From: CAZKXU01 sp964556665
GTDB lineage: Bacteria > Bdellovibrionota_C > UBA2361 > CAZKXU01
DNA length: 7,901 bases
Direction: 5' to 3'
NCBI GenBank assembly: GCA_964556665.1
Contig: CAZKXU010000114.1
Coordinates: forward strand, 1-7,901
In this document: positions 1-6,244 of the stretch, one piece after another
How positions within the stretch are numbered: the stretch's first letter is position 1
Layout: each line of letters starts with the position of its first letter
The notes under the pieces: generated by a model
What the model saw: only the letters and a program-made list of their open reading frames with translations
Told to the model about the DNA's origin: nothing
Database searches by the model: none
Translations under genes and position numbers: made by a program

Positions 1-477
1 TGCTTTAATAATAATAGGGAAGCCGAGCTCTTTAGCGCGTTTAATAAGCTCTGCATCTGAGAGATTCCCCTGGCTACCAGGAACACACGGAACATTAAAT
101 GTGGCGACTTTGGCGCGCGCTTCGGTCTTACTTCCTAGGATTCTTATGCTCTCTGGATCCGGTCCGATAAAAATCATCCCTTCATCGATCACCCGCTTAG
201 CAAATCCGGCATTCTCCGAGAGAAACCCATATCCCGGGTGCACCGCATCACAGTTATGCTTTTTAGCTGCATCTATAAGGTTGTCTATATTAAGGTAAGA
301 ATCTTTTGCTGGCGCTGGGCCGATTATCTCAAGCGCCTCAGCTTCACGAGCAAAAAGGGCATGCTTATCCGCCTCAGAGGCTACGAATACAGTGCCAATC
401 CCAAGCTTGGAACAGGCACGTTTAATTCTAAGTGCAATCTCTGCTCGGTTAGCCACTAAAACTTTGGTAATTTTCAT
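1..477 (-). CDS. Biotin carboxylase (acyl-CoA carboxylase subunit), N-terminal 159 residues, 3' end outside window
   Basis: This is the ATP-grasp enzyme that carboxylates biotin on its carrier protein, the first half-reaction of acetyl-CoA carboxylase or of propionyl/methylcrotonyl-CoA or pyruvate carboxylase. The frame runs open from ATG at 475-477 to the window edge. Visible landmarks are KVLVANRAEIALRI (residues 5-18), the family SYLNI motif (60-64), HPGYGFLSEN (80-89), FIGP (103-106), the nucleotide-contacting lysine in LGSKTEA (Lys117), VPCVPGS (129-135) and GFPIIIKA, whose Lys158 matches the second ATP lysine. The glycine-rich loop would follow just outside the window. The first motif is VANRAEIA where nearly all relatives have VANRGEIA. 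AccC (about 450 aa) and longer fused forms cannot be told apart from this part. It is transcribed divergently from trxB across a 71-bp gap. No Shine-Dalgarno sequence precedes the ATG. Confidence 0.93.
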   Translation of the reverse strand, partial: MKITKVLVANRAEIALRIKRACSKLGIGTVFVASEADKHALFAREAEALEIIGPAPAKDSYLNIDNLIDAAKKHNCDAVHPGYGFLSENAGFAKRVIDEGMIFIGPDPESIRILGSKTEARAKVATFNVPCVPGSQGNLSDAELIKRAKELGFPIIIKA

Positions 478-548
478 AAATTTAGCCCGCATGACAAAAC
501 TAGCATGAACCTCGACAAAACTCTAATTCCTATCGTAAAGTATTATCT
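478..548. promoter_or_regulatory. Divergent promoter region between the biotin carboxylase gene and trxB
   Basis: These 71 bp separate two divergent start codons and must hold the start signals for both genes unless a promoter lies inside a coding region. For trxB, TCGACA at 512-517 and TAAAGT at 536-541 (18-bp spacing, 4 or 5 of 6 matches to consensus each) could be -35 and -10 boxes. That would give a very short leader. No convincing promoter was found for the minus-strand gene. The region also holds the direct repeat listed separately. Confidence 0.4.
493..522. repeat. 9-bp direct repeat GACAAAACT, two copies 21 bp apart
   Basis: GACAAAACT occurs at 493-501 and again at 514-522, so the copies repeat with a 21-bp period, two turns of B-DNA. 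A shorter GCATGA repeat at 489-494 and 503-508 lies across the same stretch. Two identical sites on one face of the helix inside a divergent promoter region would suit a dimeric regulator. The second copy overlaps the possible -35 box of trxB. The repeats are certain; the regulatory role is inference. Confidence 0.4.
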
Positions 549-1493
549 ATGACAACATTAAACCATCACCGTGTTATTATCCTTGGATCCGGTCCAGCCG
601 GACTAACAGCAGCAGTCTATACAGCACGCGCTAATCTTAAGCCCTTGCTTATTCACGGACCACTGCCTGGAGGCCAGCTAACAACCACAACTGAGGTAGA
701 GAATTTCCCAGGGTTCCCTGAGGGAATATTAGGACCTGATTTAATGCAGAACTTTGAAAAACAGGCAAAGCGTTTCGGCACAGAGATTATTGTAGATACC
801 GTAACCAAGGCAGATCTCTCAAAGCGGCCATTTACTCTTACTACTAACAAGCTTAGCTTAAGCTGTGATGTACTGATTATTGCAACCGGCGCAACTCCTC
901 GCCTTCTTGGATTAAAAGAAGAGAAGGAGCTGATGGGTTTCGGTGTATCTACCTGCGCGACCTGTGACGGAGCATTTTTTAGAGAGAAGGTGATCATGGT
1001 ATCCGGCGGTGGAGATTCTGCCTGCGAGGAGGCATCTTTTCTGACCCGCTTTGGAAGTAAGGTTTATATGGTTCACCGCCGTGATCAATTGAGAGCCTCA
1101 AAGATAATGCAGGAGCGGGTACTATCAAATAAAAAGATTGAGATCCTCTGGAACTCCGAAATTAAAGCGATCCAAGGAACAAAGCAGGCCGGAGTAAGCT
1201 CCGTAACTCTCTTTAATAATAAAACTAAAAAGGAATCTCAGGTAAGTACCGATGCACTTTTCATCGCTATCGGTCACACTCCGAACAGTGATCTATTTAA
1301 AGGTCAGCTAGATATGGATGCTAACGGGTACCTCAAACCAAAGCCTAATTCGACTCAAACTAATCTGCCTGGAGTGTTTGCCTGTGGAGATGTACAGGAT
1401 CATGTTTTTCGCCAAGCCATTACAGCAGCTGGTTCAGGCTGCATGGCGGCGATTGAAGCAGAGAGGTGGCTGGAGGGACAGGGCGGACATTAG
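549..1493 (+). CDS. trxB: Thioredoxin reductase (NADPH), TrxB
   Basis: This cytoplasmic flavoenzyme passes electrons from NADPH through FAD and a redox disulfide to thioredoxin (EC 1.8.1.9). At 314 residues it has the normal length of the low-molecular-weight bacterial class. Domains in order: FAD-binding GSGPAG (13-18) after a beta strand, the active-site Cys-Ala-Thr-Cys pair (Cys136, Cys139) followed by DGAFF, the NADPH-binding GGGDSA (153-158), the 2'-phosphate-recognising HRRDQLRA (176-183), and the C-terminal FAD motif GVFACGDV (275-282) followed by the conserved RQAITAAGSG stretch. All key residues are present. HRR (rather than an altered motif) supports NADPH over NADH or ferredoxin. 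The ATG at 549 places the Rossmann motif at the usual distance from the N-terminus; no Shine-Dalgarno sequence is visible. It appears monocistronic and ends 10 bp before a hairpin-rich repeat element. Confidence 0.97.
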   Translation: MTTLNHHRVIILGSGPAGLTAAVYTARANLKPLLIHGPLPGGQLTTTTEVENFPGFPEGILGPDLMQNFEKQAKRFGTEIIVDTVTKADLSKRPFTLTTNKLSLSCDVLIIATGATPRLLGLKEEKELMGFGVSTCATCDGAFFREKVIMVSGGGDSACEEASFLTRFGSKVYMVHRRDQLRASKIMQERVLSNKKIEILWNSEIKAIQGTKQAGVSSVTLFNNKTKKESQVSTDALFIAIGHTPNSDLFKGQLDMDANGYLKPKPNSTQTNLPGVFACGDVQDHVFRQAITAAGSGCMAAIEAERWLEGQGGH

Positions 1494-1561
1494 AATGATT
1501 CACTGGGAGCGCGGGCATCTTGCCCACAATTTAATTTCACGGCACTGCGTTGCGGGCTGAA

Positions 1562-1576
1562 CGGCGCTTCGCGCCG
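1562..1576. other. GC stem-loop inside the intergenic element
   Basis: CGGCGC, a three-base TTC loop and GCGCCG form a perfect 6-bp inverted repeat. The next bases, ACTTAAGG, are not a T-run, and the minus-strand continuation is also not T-rich. It is therefore not a classic intrinsic terminator in either direction. Confidence 0.5.
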
Positions 1577-1603
1577 ACTTAAGGAAGTTAGCTGTCTTAC
1601 GTT

Positions 1604-1635
1604 GCCTGGTAGCAGCGATCACGCACTGCCCAGGC
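1604..1635. other. Long bulged stem-loop downstream of mlaA
   Basis: GCCTGG (1604-1609) pairs with CCAGGC (1630-1635), and GCAG (1612-1615) pairs with CTGC (1626-1629). Together they make a ten-pair stem with a two-base TA bulge and a ten-base loop. It lies 18 bp past the mlaA stop on the minus strand, where it could protect the mRNA 3' end or stall polymerase. No T-run follows on either strand. Confidence 0.5.
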
Positions 1636-1653
1636 GCGTCCCGGTCCCAATGG

Positions 1654-2361
1654 TTAATCCTCCCACTCATCCGGCGGGTTTCCATCATAAATCACACCCT
1701 GGCGGTGCTGATGATAAGCAGACTGAACAAAGAGATAGTAATCCAAGGAGCTGTCTTTTCCGGCCTCGACCGCCTCCAAAAGTCCAGCGCGAATATCAAC
1801 AAAGCGGAGAGTGCTGGCTGTGAAAGTTGTTATAGTCGGAGCCGAAGTCGTGTCAATTTTAAAATTATAAAAGAAGAACGGATCTAAAGCTAAATCAACT
1901 AGGAAACCTACGGTGTCCCTAACATTACTTGGCCCGAAGAGCGGGAGGACGATATAGGGCCCCTCCGGCACGCCGTGATACCCCAGTGCAGCACCAAAAT
2001 CCTCCTCATGCTCTTCAAGACCAAAACGCTTGGCTGGATCAAATAATCCCACCAATCCAACGGTTGAGTTTATAACAAATCTACTCGTATGTTTTAATGC
2101 CTGAGTAAATTTAAACTGAACAAGATCGCTTACCAGGTAGCGTGGATAACGAAGATTATGAAAAAAATTTCCGATCGCTGCTTCAAGAGGATCTGGCAAC
2201 GCCTCTTCATACTCTCTTGCTATTGGCTCTAATAGATGAATATCAAGAGTGTCATTAAACTTGAAGACTGCGCGATTAACAGGCTCAAACGGATCGTGAA
2301 GATCCTGTGCTGCGAGCGTAGTTGTAAATAGAAAAATTGATAGTAAAATATATTTTTTCAT
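1654..2361 (-). CDS. mlaA: MlaA/VacJ family phospholipid-transport protein (outer-membrane lipid asymmetry)
   Basis: MlaA family members sit in the outer membrane and remove misplaced phospholipids from the outer leaflet, passing them to MlaC and the inner-membrane MlaFEDB complex. The 235-residue protein has a signal peptide (Lys2-Lys3, hydrophobic 5-16, probable cleavage after Leu-Ala-Ala at 18). The family signature follows at once: DPFEPVNRAVFKFND (23-37), then the RFVINSTVGLVGLFDPA stretch, the FGAALGYHGVPEGPYIVLPLFGPS block, the RD-V-G-VD motif and a C-terminal SLDYYLFVQSAYHQHR. The order and length are those of a complete family member. There is no cysteine at the signal-peptide end, so it is not a lipoprotein as in E. 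coli; the signal is predicted to be cut by signal peptidase I. The start ATG (2359-2361) gives a complete signal peptide; no clear ribosome-binding site precedes it. No other mla gene is in the window. Confidence 0.92.
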   Translation of the reverse strand: MKKYILLSIFLFTTTLAAQDLHDPFEPVNRAVFKFNDTLDIHLLEPIAREYEEALPDPLEAAIGNFFHNLRYPRYLVSDLVQFKFTQALKHTSRFVINSTVGLVGLFDPAKRFGLEEHEEDFGAALGYHGVPEGPYIVLPLFGPSNVRDTVGFLVDLALDPFFFYNFKIDTTSAPTITTFTASTLRFVDIRAGLLEAVEAGKDSSLDYYLFVQSAYHQHRQGVIYDGNPPDEWED

Positions 2362-2444
2362 GTCTGCTAGTTGCTATCTTTTTAGAAAAGGCTAACTGAT
2401 ACCAGCCGGTTTCGCAAATCAATATTTTAATATTAAATCGAACT
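2362..2444. promoter_or_regulatory. Divergent intergenic region between mlaA and the fused membrane protein gene
   Basis: These 83 bp lie between two divergent starts, so promoters for both genes are expected here. It contains an AT-rich palindromic stretch, AATATT-TT-AATATT at 2421-2434, 10 bp before the GTG start. On the minus strand TTGATT and TATCAG are spaced 15 bp apart and only loosely resemble promoter boxes. The location is the main support; the exact boxes are not resolved. Confidence 0.3.
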
Positions 2445-4445
2445 GTGATCTATTCAATAACGATATTTCTTAGTGCTTTTTTACTCTTCTCTATTCAGCC
2501 GCTTATAGGCAAAGCAATCCTACCTATTTTCGGCGGATCCTCGGCTGTATGGACCAGTGCGATGCTGTTCTTTCAGTTAGCCCTCTTAATAGGATATGGG
2601 TACGCGCATCTAGTAGTTACACATCTAAAACCTCGCAGCAGGCTATTAACACACTCCTTCCTTCTGCTACTCTCCTGCAGTTTTTTACCGTGGTCATACA
2701 AAATTTTATCCGCAGAACAGTCCGGAAATCCTGCAATTGCCGTAGTAACTCTTCTCTTCAGCATGGTCGGACTTCCTTATACAACGCTCTCTGCCAGTAG
2801 CCCTCTTATTCAAGGGATCTTAGGAAGAGGTCCTGAGTCCAAAGGAGTTTATCGCCTCTACTCCGTATCCAACGCTGGCTCAGTGTTAGCTCTGCTCCTG
2901 TATCCGTTCCTACTTGAACCACAGCTTGGACTTAAACAGCAATTTATGGCGTGGAGTTGTACCTATATTATTTTTAGTGCCCTGCTCCTCCTTACATTAA
3001 TCGTTCAGTATAGCAGCACTACTGATACTAGCAGGATTGTACCAGAAGCCACACATCCTCCAGTCTTATCAAATGTTATCAGATGGCTCCTTCTCTCCGC
3101 ATGCGGCAGCGCGATACTGGTAGCCGAAACAAATTTAATCACTCAATCGATTGCAGCAGCTCCATTTCTCTGGCTTATCCCTCTTACCCTTTATTTACTA
3201 AGCTTTATTCTAGTATTTGCTAATAGATCGTTCTATCCAAGAAGGCTCCTGCTAATCGGATTTATCGTTACATCTACACTCAAACTACTTACAACATTTA
3301 AGATTCAAGCCTTGCCGCAGGGCAGCATGCTCATAGTTGAGGCACTTTATATCTTTTGCGCCTGCATGCTCTGTCACGGAGAGCTTGCCCGTATTAAACC
3401 GACCTCAGAGCAGGCAACCTCATTTTATTTTACAACTTCGATCGGAGGTGTTGTCGGAACTTTTTTTGTAGCTATTCTTGCTCCGCTAATTTTTACTGAT
3501 TATTTTGAAGTTGAGCTGCTATTAGCCGCAGTCTGTGGGTTAATGCTTGCCTCTTTCACCGATCAGCCGCGCATATCTTTAATTAAGCTTGCTTTAGTTT
3601 CTCTTCTTCTTACTGCAAGCACTGCCATCTTTCGCCCACTCGATGTCTTATCAGCAAAACGGAGCTTTTACGGAGTTGTAAAGGTAGGTGAAAAAAATGT
3701 GGACACTCCATCTTTCTATTTTAAACGGATGTTTCACGGCCAGGTAGTACACGGGCTACAGTTCCAGGCAGCAGAGAAACATCTTATGCCTACAACATAC
3801 TATGGACCAAAAAGCGGCGCCGGAGTTGCATTGAGGAATTTTGCAGCTGATAAAGCACGGAATATAGCGGCTATCGGCCTTGGTGTAGGCACATTAGCGT
3901 TTTATGGAAACGAACGGGATCAGATAACTTTTTTCGAGATTAATCCTGATGTAATTACCCTGGCGCAGCAGTATTTTACCTTTCTTAAAGAGAGCAGAGC
4001 TGCAATCTCTCTTGTGCCTGGAGATGCAAGGCTTACAATAGCTGAGCAGTCTGAAAAATATGACATTATTATAGTTGATGCATTTTCAGGAGATGCTATA
4101 CCGACACATTTATTAACTGAAGAAGCTATTAATCTGTACCGATCAAAACTAAGAACTGAGGGAATACTAGTTTTTCATCTGACCAATATGTACCTCGACC
4201 TAGTTCCCGTAGTGGCAACCGTAGCCACTCACACCGATCTTATTCCATACGTTGTAGTAGATCCCGGCATTATAAAGGAAGGTCAGCGGGAATCGGTGTA
4301 CATGATACTTTCAGAGACTCCTCTTCCGGAGGATCTATTATCGCAAAACGAAACGGTGCATCTATTAAAATTTGATCCTCAAGAAAAGTGGCACTGGCGA
4401 GATGACTATAGCAATCTGATTGCAACTTTTAAAAGATTTAATTAG
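2445..4445 (+). CDS. Fused membrane (MFS-like) / spermidine-synthase-like protein
   Basis: The 666-residue protein has two parts. Residues 1 to about 395 are very hydrophobic, with about 11-13 membrane segments. They start with the family opening FLSAFLLFSIQPLIGKAILP and the FGGSSAVWTSAMLFFQ block. Residues about 410-666 form a soluble Rossmann domain related to spermidine synthase: GLGVG (478-482), the acidic strand end FFEINPDV, GDAR (526-529) and VDAFSGDAIPTHLL (544-557). This combination is the one usually annotated as fused MFS/spermidine synthase, whose reaction is not established. The glycine loop lacks the Asp of the classical GGGDG polyamine motif, so I would not claim spermidine synthesis; S-adenosylmethionine or a related ligand may still bind. 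The start is GTG at 2445, chosen because the conserved opening begins at about residue 8 and no nearby ATG fits. Its stop overlaps the stop of the convergent gene. Confidence 0.85.
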   Translation: MIYSITIFLSAFLLFSIQPLIGKAILPIFGGSSAVWTSAMLFFQLALLIGYGYAHLVVTHLKPRSRLLTHSFLLLLSCSFLPWSYKILSAEQSGNPAIAVVTLLFSMVGLPYTTLSASSPLIQGILGRGPESKGVYRLYSVSNAGSVLALLLYPFLLEPQLGLKQQFMAWSCTYIIFSALLLLTLIVQYSSTTDTSRIVPEATHPPVLSNVIRWLLLSACGSAILVAETNLITQSIAAAPFLWLIPLTLYLLSFILVFANRSFYPRRLLLIGFIVTSTLKLLTTFKIQALPQGSMLIVEALYIFCACMLCHGELARIKPTSEQATSFYFTTSIGGVVGTFFVAILAPLIFTDYFEVELLLAAVCGLMLASFTDQPRISLIKLALVSLLLTASTAIFRPLDVLSAKRSFYGVVKVGEKNVDTPSFYFKRMFHGQVVHGLQFQAAEKHLMPTTYYGPKSGAGVALRNFAADKARNIAAIGLGVGTLAFYGNERDQITFFEINPDVITLAQQYFTFLKESRAAISLVPGDARLTIAEQSEKYDIIIVDAFSGDAIPTHLLTEEAINLYRSKLRTEGILVFHLTNMYLDLVPVVATVATHTDLIPYVVVDPGIIKEGQRESVYMILSETPLPEDLLSQNETVHLLKFDPQEKWHWRDDYSNLIATFKRFN

Positions 4446-5053
4446 TTTCCGCTCAGACGAGTAGAAGCTTTGGACCTAATTTTGTTAAAATCACTTCGCA
4501 AATCCTTTGATCTGTTATAGCCTCTCATTGAAACTAAATCTAATGCGTTCTCGGCGATAGTTATGTCATCTAAGTTAGCAGAGAATAGTAAGTTCCGTAG
4601 ATCAATCAAATCACGCGCACGATCGGTGTCATTCTGAGATATAACTTTCATTGCAATTAAGTGACCACGACAGGCGATAGGAACGTGCAGGCCAGGAAAT
4701 ATTTCAAGTTTAACTGCAGATGCTACCACCTCTGCTTCTATTCCTGAAGATGAAAATAAAAAGTCGACAGCGGTAAATATTTCATGGCCACCTCGAACTT
4801 CTAGCCGTGTGCCCATGATGTGAGCAGGGTCGCTGTGCATTAATAGCTGCTCATTCTGATATCCACGCTTAATTAAAGTATTGATTAGATCCTGATGTTT
4901 CTCTTTATCAGCCGAAATTGCAATATCAATATCACGGGTAGTACGAGGTTCAGTGTAAACACCAACTGCCATTGCTCCAATTAGAGCCCATGGAACGTCG
5001 AGGTCAAGAAGATCCGCACATAGATACTTAAGAGCTGTAAGGATGCCGCTCAT
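4442..5053 (-). CDS. AbiEii/AbiGii-type nucleotidyltransferase-fold protein
   Basis: The 203-residue protein carries a minimal nucleotidyltransferase signature: LIGAMAVGVY (24-33), then RTTRDIDI (37-44), giving the Asp41-x-Asp43 metal pair, and a third candidate acid at Asp97 in AVDFLF. The block SSGIEAEVVASAVKLEIFPG and the later GHLIAMKVISQNDTDRARDLIDLRNLL match my memory of the family annotated as nucleotidyl transferase AbiEii/AbiGii toxin family. Those proteins are proposed to transfer nucleotides to RNA or protein targets. The usual Gly-Gly or Gly-Ser of the first motif is Gly26-Ala27 here. The ATG at 5053 lies inside the end of the preceding small gene (26-bp overlap), which suggests translational coupling. 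The stop (4442-4444) overlaps the convergent membrane-protein gene's stop. Substrate and toxicity are not known from sequence. Confidence 0.8.
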   Translation of the reverse strand: MSGILTALKYLCADLLDLDVPWALIGAMAVGVYTEPRTTRDIDIAISADKEKHQDLINTLIKRGYQNEQLLMHSDPAHIMGTRLEVRGGHEIFTAVDFLFSSSGIEAEVVASAVKLEIFPGLHVPIACRGHLIAMKVISQNDTDRARDLIDLRNLLFSANLDDITIAENALDLVSMRGYNRSKDLRSDFNKIRSKASTRLSGN

Positions 5054-5264
5054 TGTTTATCTTTGATTTTTCACCTATTACAAAATGTACCGGCTGTTCA
5101 AATATCCAGCGACGTAGCTCTGCATCAATTATATCCTGCCCAGCACCTGGAAGTGCACGTACTATGTTCTGTCGCATCATTCGGATGCTAAATTCCATCA
5201 GGTCGACAACGGATAGAAGCTTTTTAATAGATTTATTCTGAGCTTCTAAAGAGACTCTATTCAT
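5028..5264 (-). CDS. Small (78 aa) partner protein of the nucleotidyltransferase
   Basis: This 78-residue, soluble, charged protein lies directly upstream of the nucleotidyltransferase gene and overlaps it by 26 bp. It has the segment FSIRMMRQNIVRALPGAGQD followed by an I-x-x-x-LRRW-I-F-E-QP ending. The spacing of MMRQN, a proline-containing turn, and a final Leu/Arg-x-Trp-x-x-x-x-x-Pro recalls short genes often found before this nucleotidyltransferase family; this is from memory, not a search. No known DNA-binding or catalytic motif is visible. It could be an antitoxin or cofactor protein, or simply a conserved companion. It starts 33 bp after the permease stop on the same strand, with no clear promoter in the 32-bp gap, so it may be read from the importer transcript. 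The start ATG (5262-5264) has no Shine-Dalgarno sequence. Confidence 0.65.
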   Translation of the reverse strand: MNRVSLEAQNKSIKKLLSVVDLMEFSIRMMRQNIVRALPGAGQDIIDAELRRWIFEQPVHFVIGEKSKINNERHPYSS

Positions 5265-5296
5265 ATCATAACCAGCTAATCTAACAGACTACCGCT

Positions 5297-6235
5297 TTAA
5301 GATCTTTTAAGCAATATCCATAGGAAAAATGGCCCTCCAAAGAGAGCAGTTATTACACCAACCGGTATTTCGTTTGGAAGAAAAAGAGTGCGCGCCATCG
5401 TATCACAAAGAAGAAGAAAAGAGGCGCCAAGCAATAATGAAGATAGGAAAAGATCCTCATGCTTAAGCCCAAACATAGCTCGTGCTATCTGAGGCACAAT
5501 GATTCCAATAAACCCGATTGGTCCGCAGGTTGAAACTACACCACCCACCATAAGTGCTGTAAAAAATAGAAGCTTTCTTCTCACCCGTGCAGCATCTACT
5601 CCTCGGCTCTCTGCTATCTCATCTCCAAATGAAAGAAGATCCAAATCGCGGCGATGGATAAATACTGCTGCTATTCCCGGCACGGCTGTGCAAAGCAGTG
5701 TATAAATCGATTGCATACCTACAACATCCAATCCTCCCATTAGCCAGCGGTTAAGCTTAAAGACCTCATTAACATCACTAAGATACTGCACCAGCAACAC
5801 AAGACTTGAAAAGAAGAAGCTGCATATGATTCCTGATAGAAGAATCCCATCAGAGGAATAAGATATCCTAGAAACAGCTGTTATAAGGAGTATAGTTATA
5901 AGCGCTCCACTGAAAGCAAAAAGTGTCGGGCCTGCTATAAACCCTAGTCCAAATTTAAAAAACAAAGCTGCGCCTAATGATGCTCCACTCGATACACCTA
6001 GCGTGAACGGGCAGGCCAGAACATTTCTAAAAAGAGCGTGAAAGACAAGTCCGCTAACAGTTAGTACGGCACCTACAATCACTGCTATCAGAACGCGCGG
6101 AACTCTTAGCTCCCAAAAAACCTGAGAGAATAACTCATTTCCAAGAATCGAGGCGGGACGAATATCTAATGCCCCCACAAAAGGCGCGACAACTAAGAGT
6201 ATCAAAAATATAATGACTAAAAGCCAAAATTTCAT
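5297..6235 (-). CDS. FecCD/BtuC-family ABC importer permease
   Basis: This 312-residue integral inner-membrane protein is the transmembrane subunit of a type II ABC importer, the family that moves vitamin B12, heme and ferric siderophores. After a first membrane helix (4-22) it shows the family blocks LRVPRVLIAVIVGAVLTVSG (43-62), FRNVLACPFTLGVSSGASLGA (69-89), the charged cytoplasmic segment LLSFGDEIAESRGVDAARVRRK, which is the coupling region with the ATPase, then GPIGFIGIIVPQIAR and the C-terminal PVGVITALFGGPFFLWIL. It is complete, and slightly short for the family (usually about 320-350), mainly because the N-terminus is brief. The canonical Q-G-hyd-hyd-RNPLADP is HALFRNVLACPF here, a mild divergence. 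Its ATG follows the ATPase stop by 9 nt, so the two subunits are co-translated from one operon. Substrate cannot be fixed from the permease alone. Confidence 0.93.
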   Translation of the reverse strand: MKFWLLVIIFLILLVVAPFVGALDIRPASILGNELFSQVFWELRVPRVLIAVIVGAVLTVSGLVFHALFRNVLACPFTLGVSSGASLGAALFFKFGLGFIAGPTLFAFSGALITILLITAVSRISYSSDGILLSGIICSFFFSSLVLLVQYLSDVNEVFKLNRWLMGGLDVVGMQSIYTLLCTAVPGIAAVFIHRRDLDLLSFGDEIAESRGVDAARVRRKLLFFTALMVGGVVSTCGPIGFIGIIVPQIARAMFGLKHEDLFLSSLLLGASFLLLCDTMARTLFLPNEIPVGVITALFGGPFFLWILLKRS

Positions 6236-6244
6236 AGTATGGGC

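Larger units (their letters stand above)
1503..1650. repeat. REP/MITE-like hairpin-rich intergenic element between trxB and mlaA
   Basis: Almost the whole 160-bp convergent spacer is a visibly GC-rich island in a more AT-rich background. Its left end reads CTGGGAGCGCGGGC, and its right end on the other strand reads TTGGGACCGGGACGCG. The termini are therefore imperfect inverted repeats sharing TGGGA[G/C]C. Three stem-loops lie inside: about 1513-1525 (GGGCA/TGCCC), 1562-1576 and 1604-1635. The left terminus matches a second copy at 7854-7878, so the family is dispersed in this genome. Flanks AATGATTCA (1494-1502) and AATGGTTAA (1649-1657) match at 7 of 9 bases and could be a decayed target duplication, though this may be chance. 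No coding capacity is seen. It may also end transcription from both sides, although no stem is followed by a T-run. Confidence 0.55.

Noticed and set aside
155..595. GGATCCGGTCC at 155-165 and again at 585-595
   Set aside because: Both fall in coding sequence for Gly-Pro turns on opposite strands of two conserved genes. Best explained by chance.
653..997. 114-aa open frame antisense to trxB
   Set aside because: It lies wholly opposite an intact, highly conserved trxB, its product has no recognisable motif, and it looks like a codon-bias shadow.
1602..1887. Short plus-strand frames over the hairpin spacer and the 3' part of mlaA
   Set aside because: They are composed of repeat sequence and the antisense of mlaA, with no conserved features.
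2421..2434. AATATT-TT-AATATT palindrome as an operator
   Set aside because: An AT-rich palindrome is common by chance in such a region. Kept only as a note in the intergenic entry.
4411..4435. GCAATC-T-GATTGC followed by CTTTTAAAAG as a possible terminator
   Set aside because: It is inside the end of the coding region, the loop would be a single base unless two pairs are opened, and the stem is AT-rich. Too weak to call.
5499..5705. Open frame on the plus strand opposite the permease gene
   Set aside because: It is fully antisense to a conserved FecCD coding region and the product resembles no family.
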